Positions 1 through 11,965 of a DNA stretch of 64,000 nucleotides are shown piece after piece (positions within the stretch are counted from its first letter, which is position 1; every line of letters begins with the position of its first letter). The stretch comes from Microcebus murinus (Eukaryota; Chordata; Mammalia; Primates; Cheirogaleidae), in the NCBI RefSeq assembly GCF_040939455.1, contig NC_134117.1, forward strand, positions 22,065,501-22,129,500. Reading direction: 5' to 3'. Made by a program: the position numbers and the translations under genes. The notes under the pieces were generated by a model. That model did not search any database and was not told the origin of the DNA. It saw only the letters and a list, made by a program, of their open reading frames with translations.

Positions 1-204
1 ATTATTAAAAAATAGTTTTGACTTCATTAATCCCCTATAAAGGCTGTGGATATCTTTGGGGGAACTGCTTCTCTAGGCCAAAAAACTATGTAGACCTAAG
101 AGGAATGTAACTTAGAAAGAGGTTTTTAAAAATTGTAATTGAAATCTATAGACTACTTAGACTACTCGCAAATCTCCCCTCAAACCTCCACAGTTCAACT
201 CCAG
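1..204. other. Unique intronic sequence
   Basis: A/T-rich sequence with no repeat, exon or RNA gene recognised. Confidence 0.5.
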
Positions 205-410
205 TCTCCTGCATGAAGCCCTCTCATCCACCACTCCTTCCAGCGATCCTTCCTTTCTCTGAGGTCCCATTGCTTGTATATATCTGCAGCACAATTTGGC
301 CTGTACCCTCTGATTTTCACAGTCCATTGTCCCCACCAAAACTATAAGCTCCTTGAGGTCAGGGATCGAGACTTTGGCACATACTTGGACTCAGTAATTG
401 ATTTCTTGGA
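205..410 (+). repeat. L2 LINE 3' fragment
   Basis: Ends in the typical L2 tail: a 'stop of transcript' style run reading AAGCTCCTTGAGGTCAGGGA, then the 'catactTGGactcAGTAA' segment. Heavily diverged; edges by eye. Confidence 0.6.
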
Positions 411-429
411 AGACTGTCACCCTAAATTA

Positions 430-660
430 TGGTGGGATTTAAGCAACTAACATTTGTATTGTGCTTTATACAAAACACTTTCTCTTGAAATAGTTCACTT
501 AATTCTCACAATGACCCTCTGACATAAGTATTTTATCCCAGCCATAAAAATGAGGAATCAGAGACCCAGACAGGTTAAGCGAATGAGCAATGACAATCCT
601 GGAACTTGAACCCAGATCGTCTGATTCCAAATGCTATGCGCTCTACTTCAATGTTTGGCC
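430..660 (-). repeat. MIR SINE
   Basis: Antisense MIR core is clear: cacttaattctcacaatgac, a gaggaatcagagacccagac segment, and the ggttaagcgaatg and ttgaacccagatc boxes in the usual order. Confidence 0.8.
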
Positions 661-814
661 ATTTATTTAAGCAATGGTAACTTAGCATCTGCTTTACAAA
701 GCATCACATGACAGGAGTTTCAGTGACCCATCTGTTCAGGGCAGCTCCATGGGCATTTCCTACTGGGAGGCATTACAGGTATTAAAGAGGATGGTGACTG
801 GAGTCAAAATTAGG
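661..814. other. Unique intronic sequence
   Basis: No feature recognised. Confidence 0.5.
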
Positions 815-1000
815 TTAGAGTTCCTGTTCTCCAACCTATTTGCAACACGAACATTGCCTAACCTTTCTGGGTCTCAGTTTCCCCATCTCTAACATGGGTA
901 TAATAATTACCACCAGGCAGGGATGTTAGGAGGACTCGATGAAAACAATCTACATAAAGCACAGCTTTATGAGAGTCAGCTTAGTTCCTTGGCATGTTTT
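815..1000 (+). repeat. MIR SINE
   Basis: Sense MIR 3' half: gggtctcagtttccccatct followed by a 'aacatgggtataataattac' segment, the aggatgttaggaggactcga region and a ccttggcatg box near the end. Confidence 0.75.
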
Positions 1001-1639
1001 CATTCCTTCCTATGGCTGTCTTGCCACCATTCCCTATTTCCATCCCTGGAAAATAAGAATGACTTCAGAAAATGAAGGCAGACCCTTCCTATAGACTAGA
1101 AATCTGCCTACCCAGCAGAAAAACTATTTTATCTCAGACACGTGGACCTGAAGTCTTTGGAACATAAAGGCTGCTGAAGCCCAGGCCAAAAGCATAACTG
1201 GAAAGAGAAGGCAGTCGTTTTTACCAAAAGGCACCCAGAGCCAATCTATATGAGAGCCGGCAGGGGCTTGGCTTCTGACAGCCAGCCCTCACAGCCCACT
1301 CCACTGACATACAGACACTCCTCAAGCCCATGACCTCCCAGAGTCACTGGGACTCAGCACCTTTCCTGGGATGGGATGCTCCCCTGGGGGAAAGTGGGGC
1401 TCAACTGCACAAGTCAGGGTGCTGAGAGGAACCAGAGCCCCAGGCAGGAACAGAGTGTCTCTCAGCCCGTTAACAAAGCTAACAAACTCCAGGACTGGCA
1501 GCAACATGGTCTGATCAACTGTTTCCAGTGGCTCAAACTTAAGCATTCAGCAAGCCCCATAAGTTCTGGTCTACTGGGTTTCCAGAGTCTTGTTATAGAC
1601 ACTCCTTGTTTCCAACAACAACCAAAAAAAAAAAAAAAA
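1001..1639. other. Unique intronic sequence with a 17-base A run
   Basis: No repeat family recognised up to the A run at about 1624-1640. Small overlapping reading frames on both strands here have no domain or codon signal and are treated as chance. Confidence 0.5.
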
Positions 1640-1640
1640 A

Positions 1641-1738
1641 TTCTTCACAGTTTGATTACTCTCTTCCTCTGTAAAATGAGAGGGTTGGAATCAATGATCT
1701 CAAAAGTCCTTGCCATCCCCAACATTCTGTGCATCTGA
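1641..1738 (+). repeat. MIR-type SINE 3' fragment
   Basis: Contains the tail form ctctgtaaaatgagagggtt, then ggaatcaatgatctcaaaag and a CATTCTGTG end, as in MIR-related 3' ends. The A run directly upstream is not part of the standard element. Confidence 0.6.
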
Positions 1739-2204
1739 TTAAGCTCCAAATGGCTTCTGGCTGCTTCCGAAATGCAGTTCTATGCTCCAAGGATGCAGAT
1801 CTGCTACCACCAAGGGGCCGTGGAGGTCCTGCAAAAACTGCCCAAGTTAAAGCACTGTCCCCAGAATAAGCATTCAGTTACCCAAAGGTCTGCCAGCCTG
1901 TGGCTCACCTCATCCAGGCACCAATGGGCTCACTTTCAGAAAGAAGCATGCAGTCTTAGGGAGGCAAGTCTCTTTCTTATTGAATAACTAGAAAGCAGGA
2001 CAGGAGTGCTAAAGGCCAAGCGCTGAAACACGCTGTTTTAAACCTCACTCCCAGAGCGCCAGGAGACGGTGGGCATGGTGATGTAGTACGTTGGTGTAAT
2101 TTTGACATAGTCCTCTCCTGGAAGGATCGGAGCTGAGGAAGAGGCTTGTGGGGGTGGGCAGGAGAGGGAGATTTTGGGAAAGAAAGGTCAAGAATGCTAT
2201 TAGA
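1739..2204. other. Unique intronic sequence
   Basis: No feature recognised. Confidence 0.5.
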
Positions 2205-2310
2205 TAAAACTCTGTGAGGACAAGAACGCTGCTAAGCCCCCAGCATACATTTCCTGACACACTGCAAGAACTCAATCATTATTTTTAATGGATAAATAAA
2301 TGAACAAAGG
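2205..2310 (+). repeat. L2 LINE 3' end
   Basis: L2-like tail: ctctgtgaggacaagaacg, a 'gcatacatttcctgacacac' segment, and a final gataaataaatgaac. Confidence 0.55.
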
Positions 2311-2344
2311 ACAAATGAGTAGGAAGCAGTTAAACCAAATGTGA

Positions 2345-2605
2345 TAGACTAGCAGAGTGGTTAAGCACCACACAAGCTTTGAAGTCAGGGACGTGGTTTC
2401 AGGGACTGGCCCCACCTCCTACTAGCATTGTGATCTTGAGCAGGTCACTTACCCTCTTTGGACTTCAGTTTTCTCATCTATAAAATGGGAAAAACTATCC
2501 AAACTAAACAGCTCAAAGCATTATTTAATAACTCAATGAAGAGCTGCACAGAAAGCATTTATCACAATGTCAGGTATACTGCAGGCACTTACCAAATGGT
2601 GGCCA
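2345..2605 (+). repeat. MIR SINE, nearly full length
   Basis: Starts with the agagtggttaagcaccac box, continues through tgtgatcttgagcaggtcac and cttcagttttctcatctata, and ends in a degenerate aatgtcaggtatactgcagg tail. Order and spacing match a sense MIR. Confidence 0.85.
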
Positions 2606-2613
2606 TTTTTAAT

Positions 2614-2646
<33 letters not shown>

Positions 2647-2664
2647 GTGATGGTGACGATGACA
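2614..2664 (+). repeat. (ATG)n microsatellite
   Basis: About ten uninterrupted ATG units followed by GTG/ACG variants. Directly after a MIR 3' end, a common place for microsatellites to arise. A 118-codon frame running through it encodes a methionine run and is an artefact. Confidence 0.95.
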
Positions 2665-4334
2665 ATGAAGAAGACAATGACAACATTTAGTAGTGATTGT
2701 GGTGCTCAGAGAAAAGAAAGGAAGACTCCATGGGAGAGGTGGGCTTTGAAGAAAAGGTTGAGCACTGGGAGGTCAAAGGAAGACAAAGAGTGTGTCCAAA
2801 GGCTTGGAACCTGAAAAATGCAAGTATTTTCTGAAAGTAATTAAAGAGATTGGCCAGAGCAGAATAAAATGCTCTTACACAGGCATAAGAGGGGATAAGT
2901 TTAGAATAGTAGAATAAGGCTATTGAACATGTGCTAAAAAGCTTGAACCTATAAGAAACAGGGACCTCAAAGGCTCTTGAACAGGGTAAAACTATAAAGC
3001 CTGTTTGGAAAGACTAATCTGTAGGTGATGTATATGACAGTTTGGTGAAGCATGCCCTCCTGGAGGTAGAAAGACTTGTCAGGAATCCATCTCACCATCC
3101 TGGATGACAGTAGGTTGTGAGAAATAAAAGAGGGTCAGAAAGAAGCAGCACAGTCTGTTTTTTGGATGTGGGCAGAGATGAAGGAGAAGGTACAGATAAA
3201 GATAACTGAGACCTGCCAAGCCCAAGTGCCTAAGAGAAGAGTGTTATCAGGGACAGAAACAAGACCAGAGCCAGCATCTCTGTAGCAGATTATAAATTGA
3301 CTTCGAGGAAAAAGAAAATTAAAAACATCCTAGGTTGAGTTCCCTAAAATCAGAAAACCTGAGTCTGGGATTTGGAAGCTCAAGAGTTATTGATGGAGTT
3401 GTCTCAGAACAAACCTAAAGGGGGAGAGGGTGGCAAGACAGTGAAGAAGCAGGAGACAAACAAGGATGTGGTTTCCTGCAAAGCCTGCCCCACAGGAGGC
3501 TCTGGTGCACACGCCTACCACACACTTGCCCTACTGTAAGGCAAGGGGGCCGGGTGTCTGTGCCCCTTGTCAGCCAGTCATTGGCCACGTTAGATGTAGG
3601 AACATGGTGACAGATGGGTAAAGGGAATGTCAACCTAAGGCTTGGCACATACCACTCAACAGACACCTTCTATCATCACTGTGAACGTCAGCATTAGGAT
3701 GAAGGCAAGACATCCAAGATATTTGATAGATGAAAGAAAACTATGGGCCACTACAGTTTTCTGCCTATGTAACCTCTGTCTGGGAGAGTAATTCACTTCC
3801 CTTCCATTTCCTGACCTACTTTGTAGAAGCAGCAGAAAGCTAAGTAGCTGTCATTTTCTGGGTTATCAACATTGGCCATGCAATTCATCTGAGGTGCAAG
3901 AACATAAAAGAAAAGTTAGGCAAGGCTTTCTAAAACTGGGAAAAGTTAGACTGTTTCTATATTAAGCACTTGAACATGGATGGGAAACTTGGCACAGATG
4001 TCCCACTTCTCTGAGCTCCTGACATTGACTACTGGCTCATATATCCCTGGACTGGAACTCTCTTTCCTGGATGAAGCCTATCATCAACGCTGCTCTAAAC
4101 ACATGCCGAACTCCATACAGCTAGATTTTCCTTTTTTTTAAGACAGGAATCTCCCTGAGAGGGTGTGTATAAATATGTTAGTTTTAATGTGCCGGGTAAG
4201 TTGGACTCTCTGTTTAAGATCTGTATACTAAATCCCACAGCAGGAAATACACTCAAATGCATATTTTCTCTGAAATATCAAGTCTGTCTACTATAAAACA
4301 TGCTTACCTTTTATAGGAAGCTGCTATTTCATTG
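2665..4334. other. Unique intronic sequence
   Basis: About 1.7 kb without a recognised repeat or gene. Old L2 or DNA-transposon remnants too diverged to see by eye are possible. Confidence 0.45.
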
Positions 4335-4440
4335 CTTGACCCAGGAATCAATCAACCGATGTTTATTGAGTGATTATGGTATAAAGGGTGCAATGCTAGA
4401 TGCTAGAAAAACACAGCATATTTTGAGAATAGTAAATAGG
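4335..4440 (-). repeat. L2 LINE 3' fragment
   Basis: Antisense L2 end: gatgtttattgagtgattat, then the 'caatgctagatgctagaaaa' segment. Confidence 0.6.
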
Positions 4441-5159
4441 CATTCAAGCTAGAGAACACAATGAATGTAGAAGGAAGATGGCTGGATGTGCACTTCGGAA
4501 ACTGTTTGCTTGGAGGCAGCTAACAGCAACAGCAAATACCACCAGCATTTCAGTGACTTAACACTGGTAGTGTATTTCTCACCCACATCACAGTGCAATG
4601 TGGACCAGCGGGAGATGTGGAGGAGGGGGCAGAGAGGGGCTCTGCTCCACGCAGTGCTTCAGAGACCCAGGCTCCTTTCACAGCGGGGTTCTGCTCTCCT
4701 CTGGATCTTAGGAGTTTTCCATTGAACCGGTGGATGGGAAAATGAGTGGGCATGAAGAACAACATGGGGAGTGTTTGTCAAGGCATGAAAGTGGCATCTA
4801 TCCCTCACTTCCAGCCCCCGTGCAGGGGCCAGATTTCAGTCACATGGCTACAACTAAATGAACAAAGGCTGACAAATGTAGTCTGTTTGCCCTGGATGAC
4901 GAGGAAACAGGTTTAGTGAATATCTCATTAGTCTCTGCCACAGGAATATAATGTTGAGGTTCCAGGATTTTGAAATTAGGATTTTTCTTACACATACAGA
5001 GCAGCTAATGACTTCTCTTGCCCCCAAAAGAGATTTGAGCTGACTTGACACACCCAGAAACACATCCTACCCACAAAAGAAAAGGATCTATGATTTGTTG
5101 AATCCCTTCTGTGCATTTACTTGCCACATATTTACTTTGGCAAGTGATTATATAGTAGT
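4441..5159. other. Unique intronic sequence
   Basis: No feature recognised. Confidence 0.45.
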
Positions 5160-5412
5160 ACCTATTACTTGCCTGACACTATTCACTATTCTAGGTGCTC
5201 AGAACACCACATTGAAAGAACACAAACAAACAGTGTGTTGGGCACTGTATATTAAGATAAATATGTTTACTTTTATCCCAACATTTCAAAATAAAGAAAC
5301 TAGACTCAGAGAAGCTAAGCGACTTGCTAAAATTCACTTATCTGGTAAGTGGCAAAGTGGGCGTTCAAAACCAGGTCTCCTTGACTTCAGAACTCATGTT
5401 CTTCTCCAGATA
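5160..5412 (-). repeat. MIR SINE
   Basis: Antisense MIR: ttactttTATCCCAACATTT, aagaaactagactcagagaa, gctaagcgacttgctaaaat and ggtaagtggcaaagtgggcg occur in the expected order. Confidence 0.8.
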
Positions 5413-5564
5413 CCAAATGGGCTCTCAGAAAACACTTCACAGAGCCAGAGAAACTGTATGCCTTAACGAGAAGCCACCACAACCCAACCCTAAGTCAGCC
5501 TGTCAATAAGAAACAGAGATGCAACCATGGAGATTTAGCTCTATTTTACACCTCTGCTAGAATA

Positions 5565-5615
5565 AGTAAGCTGGACTAAGTAAGTGTGAGAAGTAAGTGT
5601 GAGAAGTCAGTGTGG
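5565..5615 (+). repeat. Short tandem repeat, unit near 14 bp
   Basis: aagtaagtgtgag occurs twice in direct succession, with further partial units (gtaagctggactaag before, aagtcagtgtggg after). Confidence 0.7.
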
Positions 5616-6559
5616 GCTGCAGTGATCCGAGCATGTGATCTCAAAGGCAGGCTGGCACACATGAGTGGGACTACAACAGACATGACTTGCTAATTCTATT
5701 CCCAGGATCACCCAACAGCTGGATCACCTGCAAGGAGACCGCGACATGCTGCACTCACAAAGGAAAGATGAGATTAAATTTTCTCTCTAGCTTCTGTCAC
5801 AAGCTATAAAATTCCTTATCATTCCAAAGTTTGCCAAACCATAAAATGAATGAGAAAGTCCTTAAATTAGATGTAAGAGAAAAGAGGACCAAAGAAATTA
5901 AAACTTTAGATGAAACTACAGTTTTTTAGTGTGAAAACTATCTTGCCCTTAAAGAAAAGTACATTGATAACTTCAACTATCTACAAATTACCTTCTGGAG
6001 CATCTTATATATTTTAATATAACTGTTCTTACTGGCTGGACATGCCATGATATAATAAACCTCCCATCTCATGCATGTTCCCCGACAATCTGTCCAGTGC
6101 TTAAGATTCCACGTTTAGATTCATTCCTTTGGGTTCAGCAGTGTGCAATCCTTGAGATCATTGTCAGAAAAGGCCAAAGCCTGGGAAAAGTATTAACTCT
6201 TCAATGTCTTTATGTGAATTATTTTACTAGCTAACTGTTTTATATGAGGACAGAGACCTAGGATGGGGTGAAATACAACAGACCGATAGACCTTCACCCC
6301 TTGGACAAACTCTGTCTGAAAGAGTAAATCCTTGTGTCCCAAAGCCCAACAAAGCTGAAGGTGTATCATTGCTTTGACATCCTCAGGGATGGGTGTTTGG
6401 CTCAGTTTTGCACATTAAATGAACTGACCTGCTCCCAATCAATCTCACTGTGTGAGCGGCACCCGACAGAGTGAGCCCAGCATGCTAGGGTTCAGAGCCT
6501 GCTTTTCAACCCATTACGTCCCCTAAGCTTGCTCTCCATAATCCCTGGCATAATTCCTG
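5616..6559. other. Unique intronic sequence
   Basis: No feature recognised in about 940 bp. Confidence 0.45.
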
Positions 6560-6765
6560 GTACCCTAGACCAGGGGACAGTGTACTTTTTCTGTACAGGG
6601 CCAGAGAGTAAATATTTCAGGCTTTATGGGACACAAAGTCTCTGCCACAGCTACTCAACTCTGCCATTGTAGCCCTAAAGCAGAGACAGACAACACAAAA
6701 ACAAATGACTATGGCTGAGTTCCAATAAAACATCCTTTATGGACACTAAACTTTGAGTGCTTATT
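6560..6765 (+). mobile_element. Non-autonomous hAT-Charlie-type DNA transposon
   Basis: Carries the widespread 'gtactttttctgtacagggc cagagagtaaatatttcagg' type body, then actcaactctgccattgtag and a gttccaataaaacatccttt 3' part. The family name (MER58 or relatives) is uncertain; the right inverted repeat is decayed. Confidence 0.7.
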
Positions 6766-8080
6766 TTTTAAGGTATTAAAAGGTAGCATTGATTTTAGCA
6801 TTTTGGGTTTCTTTTTTTTCCAACATTTACAAATGTGAAAACTGTTCCCATCTCCTAAGTAGCACATACACAGGAAGTAGGCTGGGCGTGGCCTGTGGGC
6901 CTGTGGGCCTCAGTCTGCTGCTGCCCCTAGCCACTTGCCATAACCCTAGTATGGGCTGCCCTTACCTCTCATCTCATGCAACTGCTCTTCCTGATCTAGC
7001 AGCTCTAACACTCAGCTCTCCTCTGAGACCAGAACCTGCACTCCCACTGTGAATTATGCTCTCCTTGAGCTGCCGCTGGCCACAACCATCCCAGGCCCAG
7101 GGCCCAATCCTGGCATTTCTTCTCGGTAGCTGGCATGCCCACCTGACGCACTATAGCTTTAGTGGCAGTAAATCAAACGAGAGGGCTGCCAAATGTTGTG
7201 ATTCTTCATGCCTTAAAAGATCTGCAGTTTACCGGTAGCCAAGCTGCAGCTTACCCAAAGGGCGGGGCACTCCAGCTCCTACCTGCGTGATACCCAAGCT
7301 GGGCTTCTTCCAAAAGGGGATGGGGAAGACCTTAGCCTTGTGGATCATTCCCTTTACTTCCTTTGCCATAAGACCACTGAGGAAGCATGTGTCCTGCAAA
7401 GAGGGAAATTGACATCTCCAGCAGGAGAAAGATGCACCAAACCCATCTGGTCAGTGCAATCTGGCCAGGCCCACGTGGCTACAATCACACTGCCTGAAAG
7501 CGACAGTTTACCTCCAGGTTGGAAAGTGGCAGCAATAAAAAATAAAAGGCACCTAGCCAGATAGATGACTCCCAGGAAAAAGGGACTCTGCATAAGAGGA
7601 AATAGAAGAAAAAATATTTATATACATATATAAAGAGAGACATTATCTTCTTCCCCAACACATTTTTCCAAAGTTACAAATCTATGGTTTCTATTTATTC
7701 CTATTGGAGGGAAAAACAAAAGCCCTGAGATTTATGAGCAGTGTTGTTTATTTATAATCCAAGAACTCTCCTCACACCATATGGTTGGGAAATTTACAGA
7801 GAGACAAAGTGAGAGGAAATTGCCTGCTTAATTCAATGGCTCTGGCAAAGCTAGCAGGCAGGGAGAGCATCCCAAACTCTTCCCCCAACACGTGTGTAAG
7901 GGGGAACAGGCCTGGAGGCATGCACGCAAGAGAGCACAGGGAGCCCTTCCCTTGCGGGCGAAGCCACCACTCAAGTGTAGCAGAATAAGAACAGCTGATG
8001 AGACCAGTGGAGGAAGCCAGGCTCATTTTTACATTCTTGCACACTTCTGAGACACAGATACAGTGAAACAGAAGGGAAAG
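6766..8080. other. Unique intronic sequence
   Basis: No feature recognised, apart from a duplicated gcctgtgg unit near 6890-6908 and a TATA-rich patch at 7615-7635. Short frames here show no coding signal. Confidence 0.45.
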
Positions 8081-8113
8081 GACAGTGAGGGCCAAGAAAT
8101 GGCCCTCACTGTC
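8081..8113. other. Perfect 14-bp inverted repeat with 5-base loop
   Basis: Left arm gacagtgagggcca (8081-8094), loop agaaa, right arm tggccctcactgtc (8100-8113), fully complementary and 64 percent G+C. Could fold as a DNA cruciform or RNA hairpin from either strand. It is too short alone for a microRNA precursor, and the flanks do not extend the stem beyond one G-T pair. Confidence 0.95.
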
Positions 8114-8689
8114 TGGATAAGCAAAGAAAACACATAGTGTACAAGTGTTCTTAGGAAGGCAAAGTGCACGCAGGTCTCTACCACACTTTCGTTTAAATTT
8201 TTTTTTCTCTCCCTGGTGTTACTGGGAAATAAGAAGGAGTTTCTGATTCTGCCCCTGTTGCTTAGTGTGCTTTTGCAAGGAGAGATCATCACTCACTGCC
8301 TTTAAGGGGCGGGACACAAGTTTGCACCTGATGGTTTCTTTCTTCTTCTCTCTACCCTCTACTTTCAGATTAATGACAAACAGAAAGGAAGGAAAATACT
8401 TGGGGTTGAAGAGTATAAGTGCAAATGAAAATTGTACCTTGATGTGGAAAGGGATTGAAAAGGGTGAAAAAATAAAAATAAAAGTGACATGCCGGGCAGG
8501 GCCCGAGGAAAGCCCCATGCCCAGCCCCACCGGTGTGAGGAAGTTCTCCCTGACAGCTCCTGTCCTCGGTGCTCCACCATCCCTGGCAGCCACAGCGCCA
8601 GGCCTGTCCATATCACCGTGGGGTCCTGCACCTGCTGCGGTGTTAGCTGGCTTTTAATATGCATGTGGCTGCTCCTCTGGTTCACCTCC
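8114..8689. other. Unique intronic sequence
   Basis: No feature recognised. Overlapping frames near 8219-8836 on both strands have no domain content and are treated as chance. Confidence 0.45.
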
Positions 8690-9330
8690 CAGTTCTATTT
8701 GGATGACTCCCAAAATTTACCCAGCTCCAGCCTCCCCCGTGAGCTCCGGTCCCACATTTCCAAATGCTGTGCAATGAACCGTTGCCGTTTCAATTCCAGG
8801 ACACTAAAACTGAGCTCGTCACTTCTCCCACCATAATTCTCCCGCACCTACCTCTCTTCCCCCACTTCCTCCCACCTTCTCCTCTTCCATTCCCCACATA
8901 AATAATAAGACCAAACCCTACAACTCTCCCAGGTCCAGAACATTAGAATCATCATGACTATTCTCCCCTCCCTCAACTCTAATTGCTGCCGAGTCCTGCT
9001 GGCTGTGCCTCCACAATACCTCATGCATTGGTGCTTCTCTCTCTCTGTTTCTGCACAGCCCAAGTTCAGCGTGATCTGCTGCCTAGGATGTTCTAAGATT
9101 GCCCTGGCTTGTTGTCCCACCTCCAAACATCCTCCCCTCTTCAGTCCTGGGTTCAAAGTGGTCTCAAATCTGCCTTTCTAAGGCACAGCTATGAGCACAA
9201 AGTCATTTTCCAACTCAAAAGCCTCCAACATTCCATATTTCCTATAAAACATAACTCTAGTATTCCACACTGTCTCCACTCACCGTCACCACTGCTCATT
9301 CCAATCCAGGGTGCCACACACAGTTGGATC
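8690..9330 (+). repeat. L2 LINE fragment
   Basis: Long pyrimidine-rich sense stretch with L2 3'-region features: gaactgagctcgtcacttct type start, a serine/proline-rich middle, cctccacaatacctcatgca and the aactcaaaagcctccaacat segment. Boundaries approximate. Confidence 0.6.
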
Positions 9331-10369
9331 TCAGAAATTGCAGATGATTAAGTGGTTGTAGATGAAAAATACTGAAAAGAGCAATGTTTTTGTGTTTTTG
9401 TTTTTGTTTTTTCCCCCTCTAAGGCTATTTGAAAGAAATGCTGCAGTTGAGAGGACCTGTGGGCTTATAAAACTGAACTGATTTGACAGTTACAAGTGTG
9501 TAAAACAATGATAAGAAAGCAAAGGGTGGAGAGAAGAAAGGAGATTACACCACAGTTCATGACAAATAACAGAGAGGAAGCCCTGTCGGTGAGCAGTCAG
9601 AATAATTAAGAACAAGTCCCCAAAAAAGGTCTGTGAATAAAACTCAAGGTCCTGGGCAGGCAGGGCAGAAGTAATTTATCGACGAGGAAGTACACATAGC
9701 TAAACAATGAAATGAATTTGTCGGTTAGGAGTGTTGCAGAGAGGGAGGGAACAGGTGCCGGAGAGACAGCCATAAATTTGCCACAGGAGAAAACCTGAGG
9801 TTCTTATCAGAATGGGTGAAGGAGAGTCTCAGAAGAGCAGAAGACTGAGCAGACTACTAAGTGTGGCAGGGCTTGCCTGAGAAGGAAATAATTGGAAAGC
9901 AGGGAGCCGCTCACCCTGATGTTGACACTGCTGGCTTCCTTTGGACGAGCAGAACAGATATGGCAAGGTGTCTTGGCACCTGGAAGGAAATGAGCCCTAA
10001 TTCATACAAACAGGATCTACAAAAGCACCAAATAAATATCACACACCAGGGGAATGGGAGGTCAAAGTCTTTCAAGGTACATAGGGGGACAATGGGACAA
10101 AAGGTTGTCATCTGTCAGAGCCACCAAAAATAGCCAGCACATGCCATTAACAGTGTCCTAAGGCCAGAAAATCACACTACAAGTAACATCAAACCAGAGT
10201 TAACTGTGCCCTACCTTGCTCTGCCTTCTGAAGCTGACAAGGCCAACGGTGTGGGGAGTGGGCAGAAGAGGCCATTGTCACTACATTCGGAATGAGGTTA
10301 TGCTCTGCACATGGTGATGCTCAGGAGACTGACTCACTTCCCTTGGAGATTCGACTCCACAAGTGTCTG
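9331..10369. other. Unique intronic sequence
   Basis: No feature recognised except a short (TTTTTG)n tract at 9388-9410. Confidence 0.45.
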
Positions 10370-10788
10370 CTAAGCATCTGCATCAGCCCTGCATCATGAT
10401 ACTCTTTTATAAACACAAATCCAACAAGTGTAAACTGAATACTTGCTCATTGTCCCAGGAACCAAAATCAACCAGTCCATGAGTGATAAAGCAAACTCCT
10501 AGTTCTCATGAAGCTCTCAATTTAGAGTGGAAGACAGACAATAAACTAGTGAACTAATTGGATTATGAGGCACAATGAAGGAAATGAACAGGGAATATGA
10601 AAGAGAATGGGGAAGGGCAACCTCTTCTAAGACGAGATGCCATTTAGGCTGGACCTGAAGAATGGAGTCATGCAAAGAGCGAAATAAAGAGCTTTGCAGC
10701 AGAAATGGCATATGTAAGGGTCCTGAGGTGGGAAAGAGGGTGACCAGTTTAGGGATTCACAGAAAGGCAATAAGGCTGAAATACAATG
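10370..10788 (-). repeat. L2 LINE fragment
   Basis: Antisense L2: agttctcatgaagctctcaa, tggaagacagacaataaact, ggctggacctgaagaatgg and gtcctgaggtgggaaagagg follow in the right order for the reversed 3' region. Confidence 0.75.
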
Positions 10789-10789
10789 G

Positions 10790-11308
10790 GCCGGGGGGGG
10801 GGGAGGAGGTATGCGATGAGAATACACTATGTGGTCCAGCCTCCTGTTTTATACTGGGCGGACACAAAGTGGGAGGAAAGAATGTATAATAAGTGCCTGC
10901 TTCATCTCAAGCACTGGGAGAGATACATTTTTATCATGGCCTCTGCCTTTGCCTATAGAAGCTTACAAACAGAACCAGCATGCATAAAACAGAAGAGTCA
11001 GTTATGCTGGAGATACTTTTGTTGGTCTTGCTATGGTTAGAATCAGTGGGTAAGGTTAGGTCTCACTTTGCACCCTCAACTGAAAGAACACCTAATCTCA
11101 ACTAGCTTGATACGTCTCCCTGAACATAGCATTGAGCTAGGCCATTACTACTAAGTTTTTAGAACATTTAAAATTTAGGTCTCCTAACAATAGAAATAGA
11201 CAGGACCCTGAATGGGCATTTTAACCATCAAACTGAAATATTTTAGGGGCCACATCAACAACCCATCACATTTCTACAACTTCAAACAATACAAAATTGT
11301 GAAACTTG
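10790..11308. other. G run and unique sequence
   Basis: A run of ten G at about 10793-10802 and then unique sequence with no recognised feature. Confidence 0.5.
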
Positions 11309-11602
11309 GCAGGGTATGGTGGCTCATGCCTGTAATCCCAGCACTTTGGCAGGATCACTTGAGGCCAGACATTTGGGAGCAGCCTGGGCAACACAGAGAG
11401 ACACTATCTCTACAAAAAATAAAAAACAAATTAAAAATTAGCTAGGCATGATAGGATGTGCCTGTAATCCTAACCACTTGGGAAGTTGAGGCAGGAGGAT
11501 CACTCAAGCCCAGGAATTCAAGGTTACAGTGAGCTATGCTCATACCACTGCTCTCCAGCCTGGGCAAAAGAGTGAGACCCCCATCTCTAAAAAATAAAAA
11601 TA
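11309..11602 (+). mobile_element. Alu SINE, old dimeric type
   Basis: Sense Alu with both arms: gtggctcatgcctgtaatcc, the A-rich linker (aaaaaataaaaaacaaatt), then ggcaggaggatcactcaagc and ctccagcctgggcaaaagag. The left arm lacks part of the usual B-box region. An imperfect 15-base target duplication flanks it (aaattgtgaaactt before, aagttgtgagactt after), fixing the insertion edges. Confidence 0.9.
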
Positions 11603-11849
11603 AAGTTGTGAGACTTAAAAAAGAATCTTCACAAAATATTCATGCTGACAAACAGTCTACATCCTCTTCCCATGGGTAACAACCCTATCTACAGAAAAAT
11701 GTGTTCAGCAATCAAGGATCGAAGAAGACACAGTGATTCCATGAGGCTCAATCTCTTTGTAATTTAAATCTTGTTTGCGAAGATCCAGAAGCCAATCATT
11801 CCCTTTGGTGTCAGAGTGTGGTATGACTGCAAGAGCACCAAAACAGAGG
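11603..11849. other. Unique intronic sequence
   Basis: No feature recognised. Confidence 0.45.
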
Positions 11850-11965
11850 AAAGAAATCTGAGGTCCAGTGCCAGCTCTGCCACCAACCTGGTCCAGTAAA
11901 TCTAAGGCAAGCATTTACCTCTCTTGACCTCAGTTTTGTCAGGTAGTAAATAAAGCATAGGTACT
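11850..11965 (+). repeat. MIR SINE fragment
   Basis: Sense MIR centre: gtgccagctctgccaccaac, then a cttgacctcagttttgtcag segment. Confidence 0.65.

Noticed and set aside
2458..2814. 118-codon frame with a methionine run
   Set aside because: The run is an ATG microsatellite and the start lies in a MIR; not a protein.
6880..6910. ggctgggcgtggcctgtggg as an Alu start
   Set aside because: Only the first few bases resemble Alu; no arm follows.
8219..8685. Overlapping 100-130 codon frames on both strands
   Set aside because: Both strands open over the same stretch is typical of G/C-rich chance frames; no domain.
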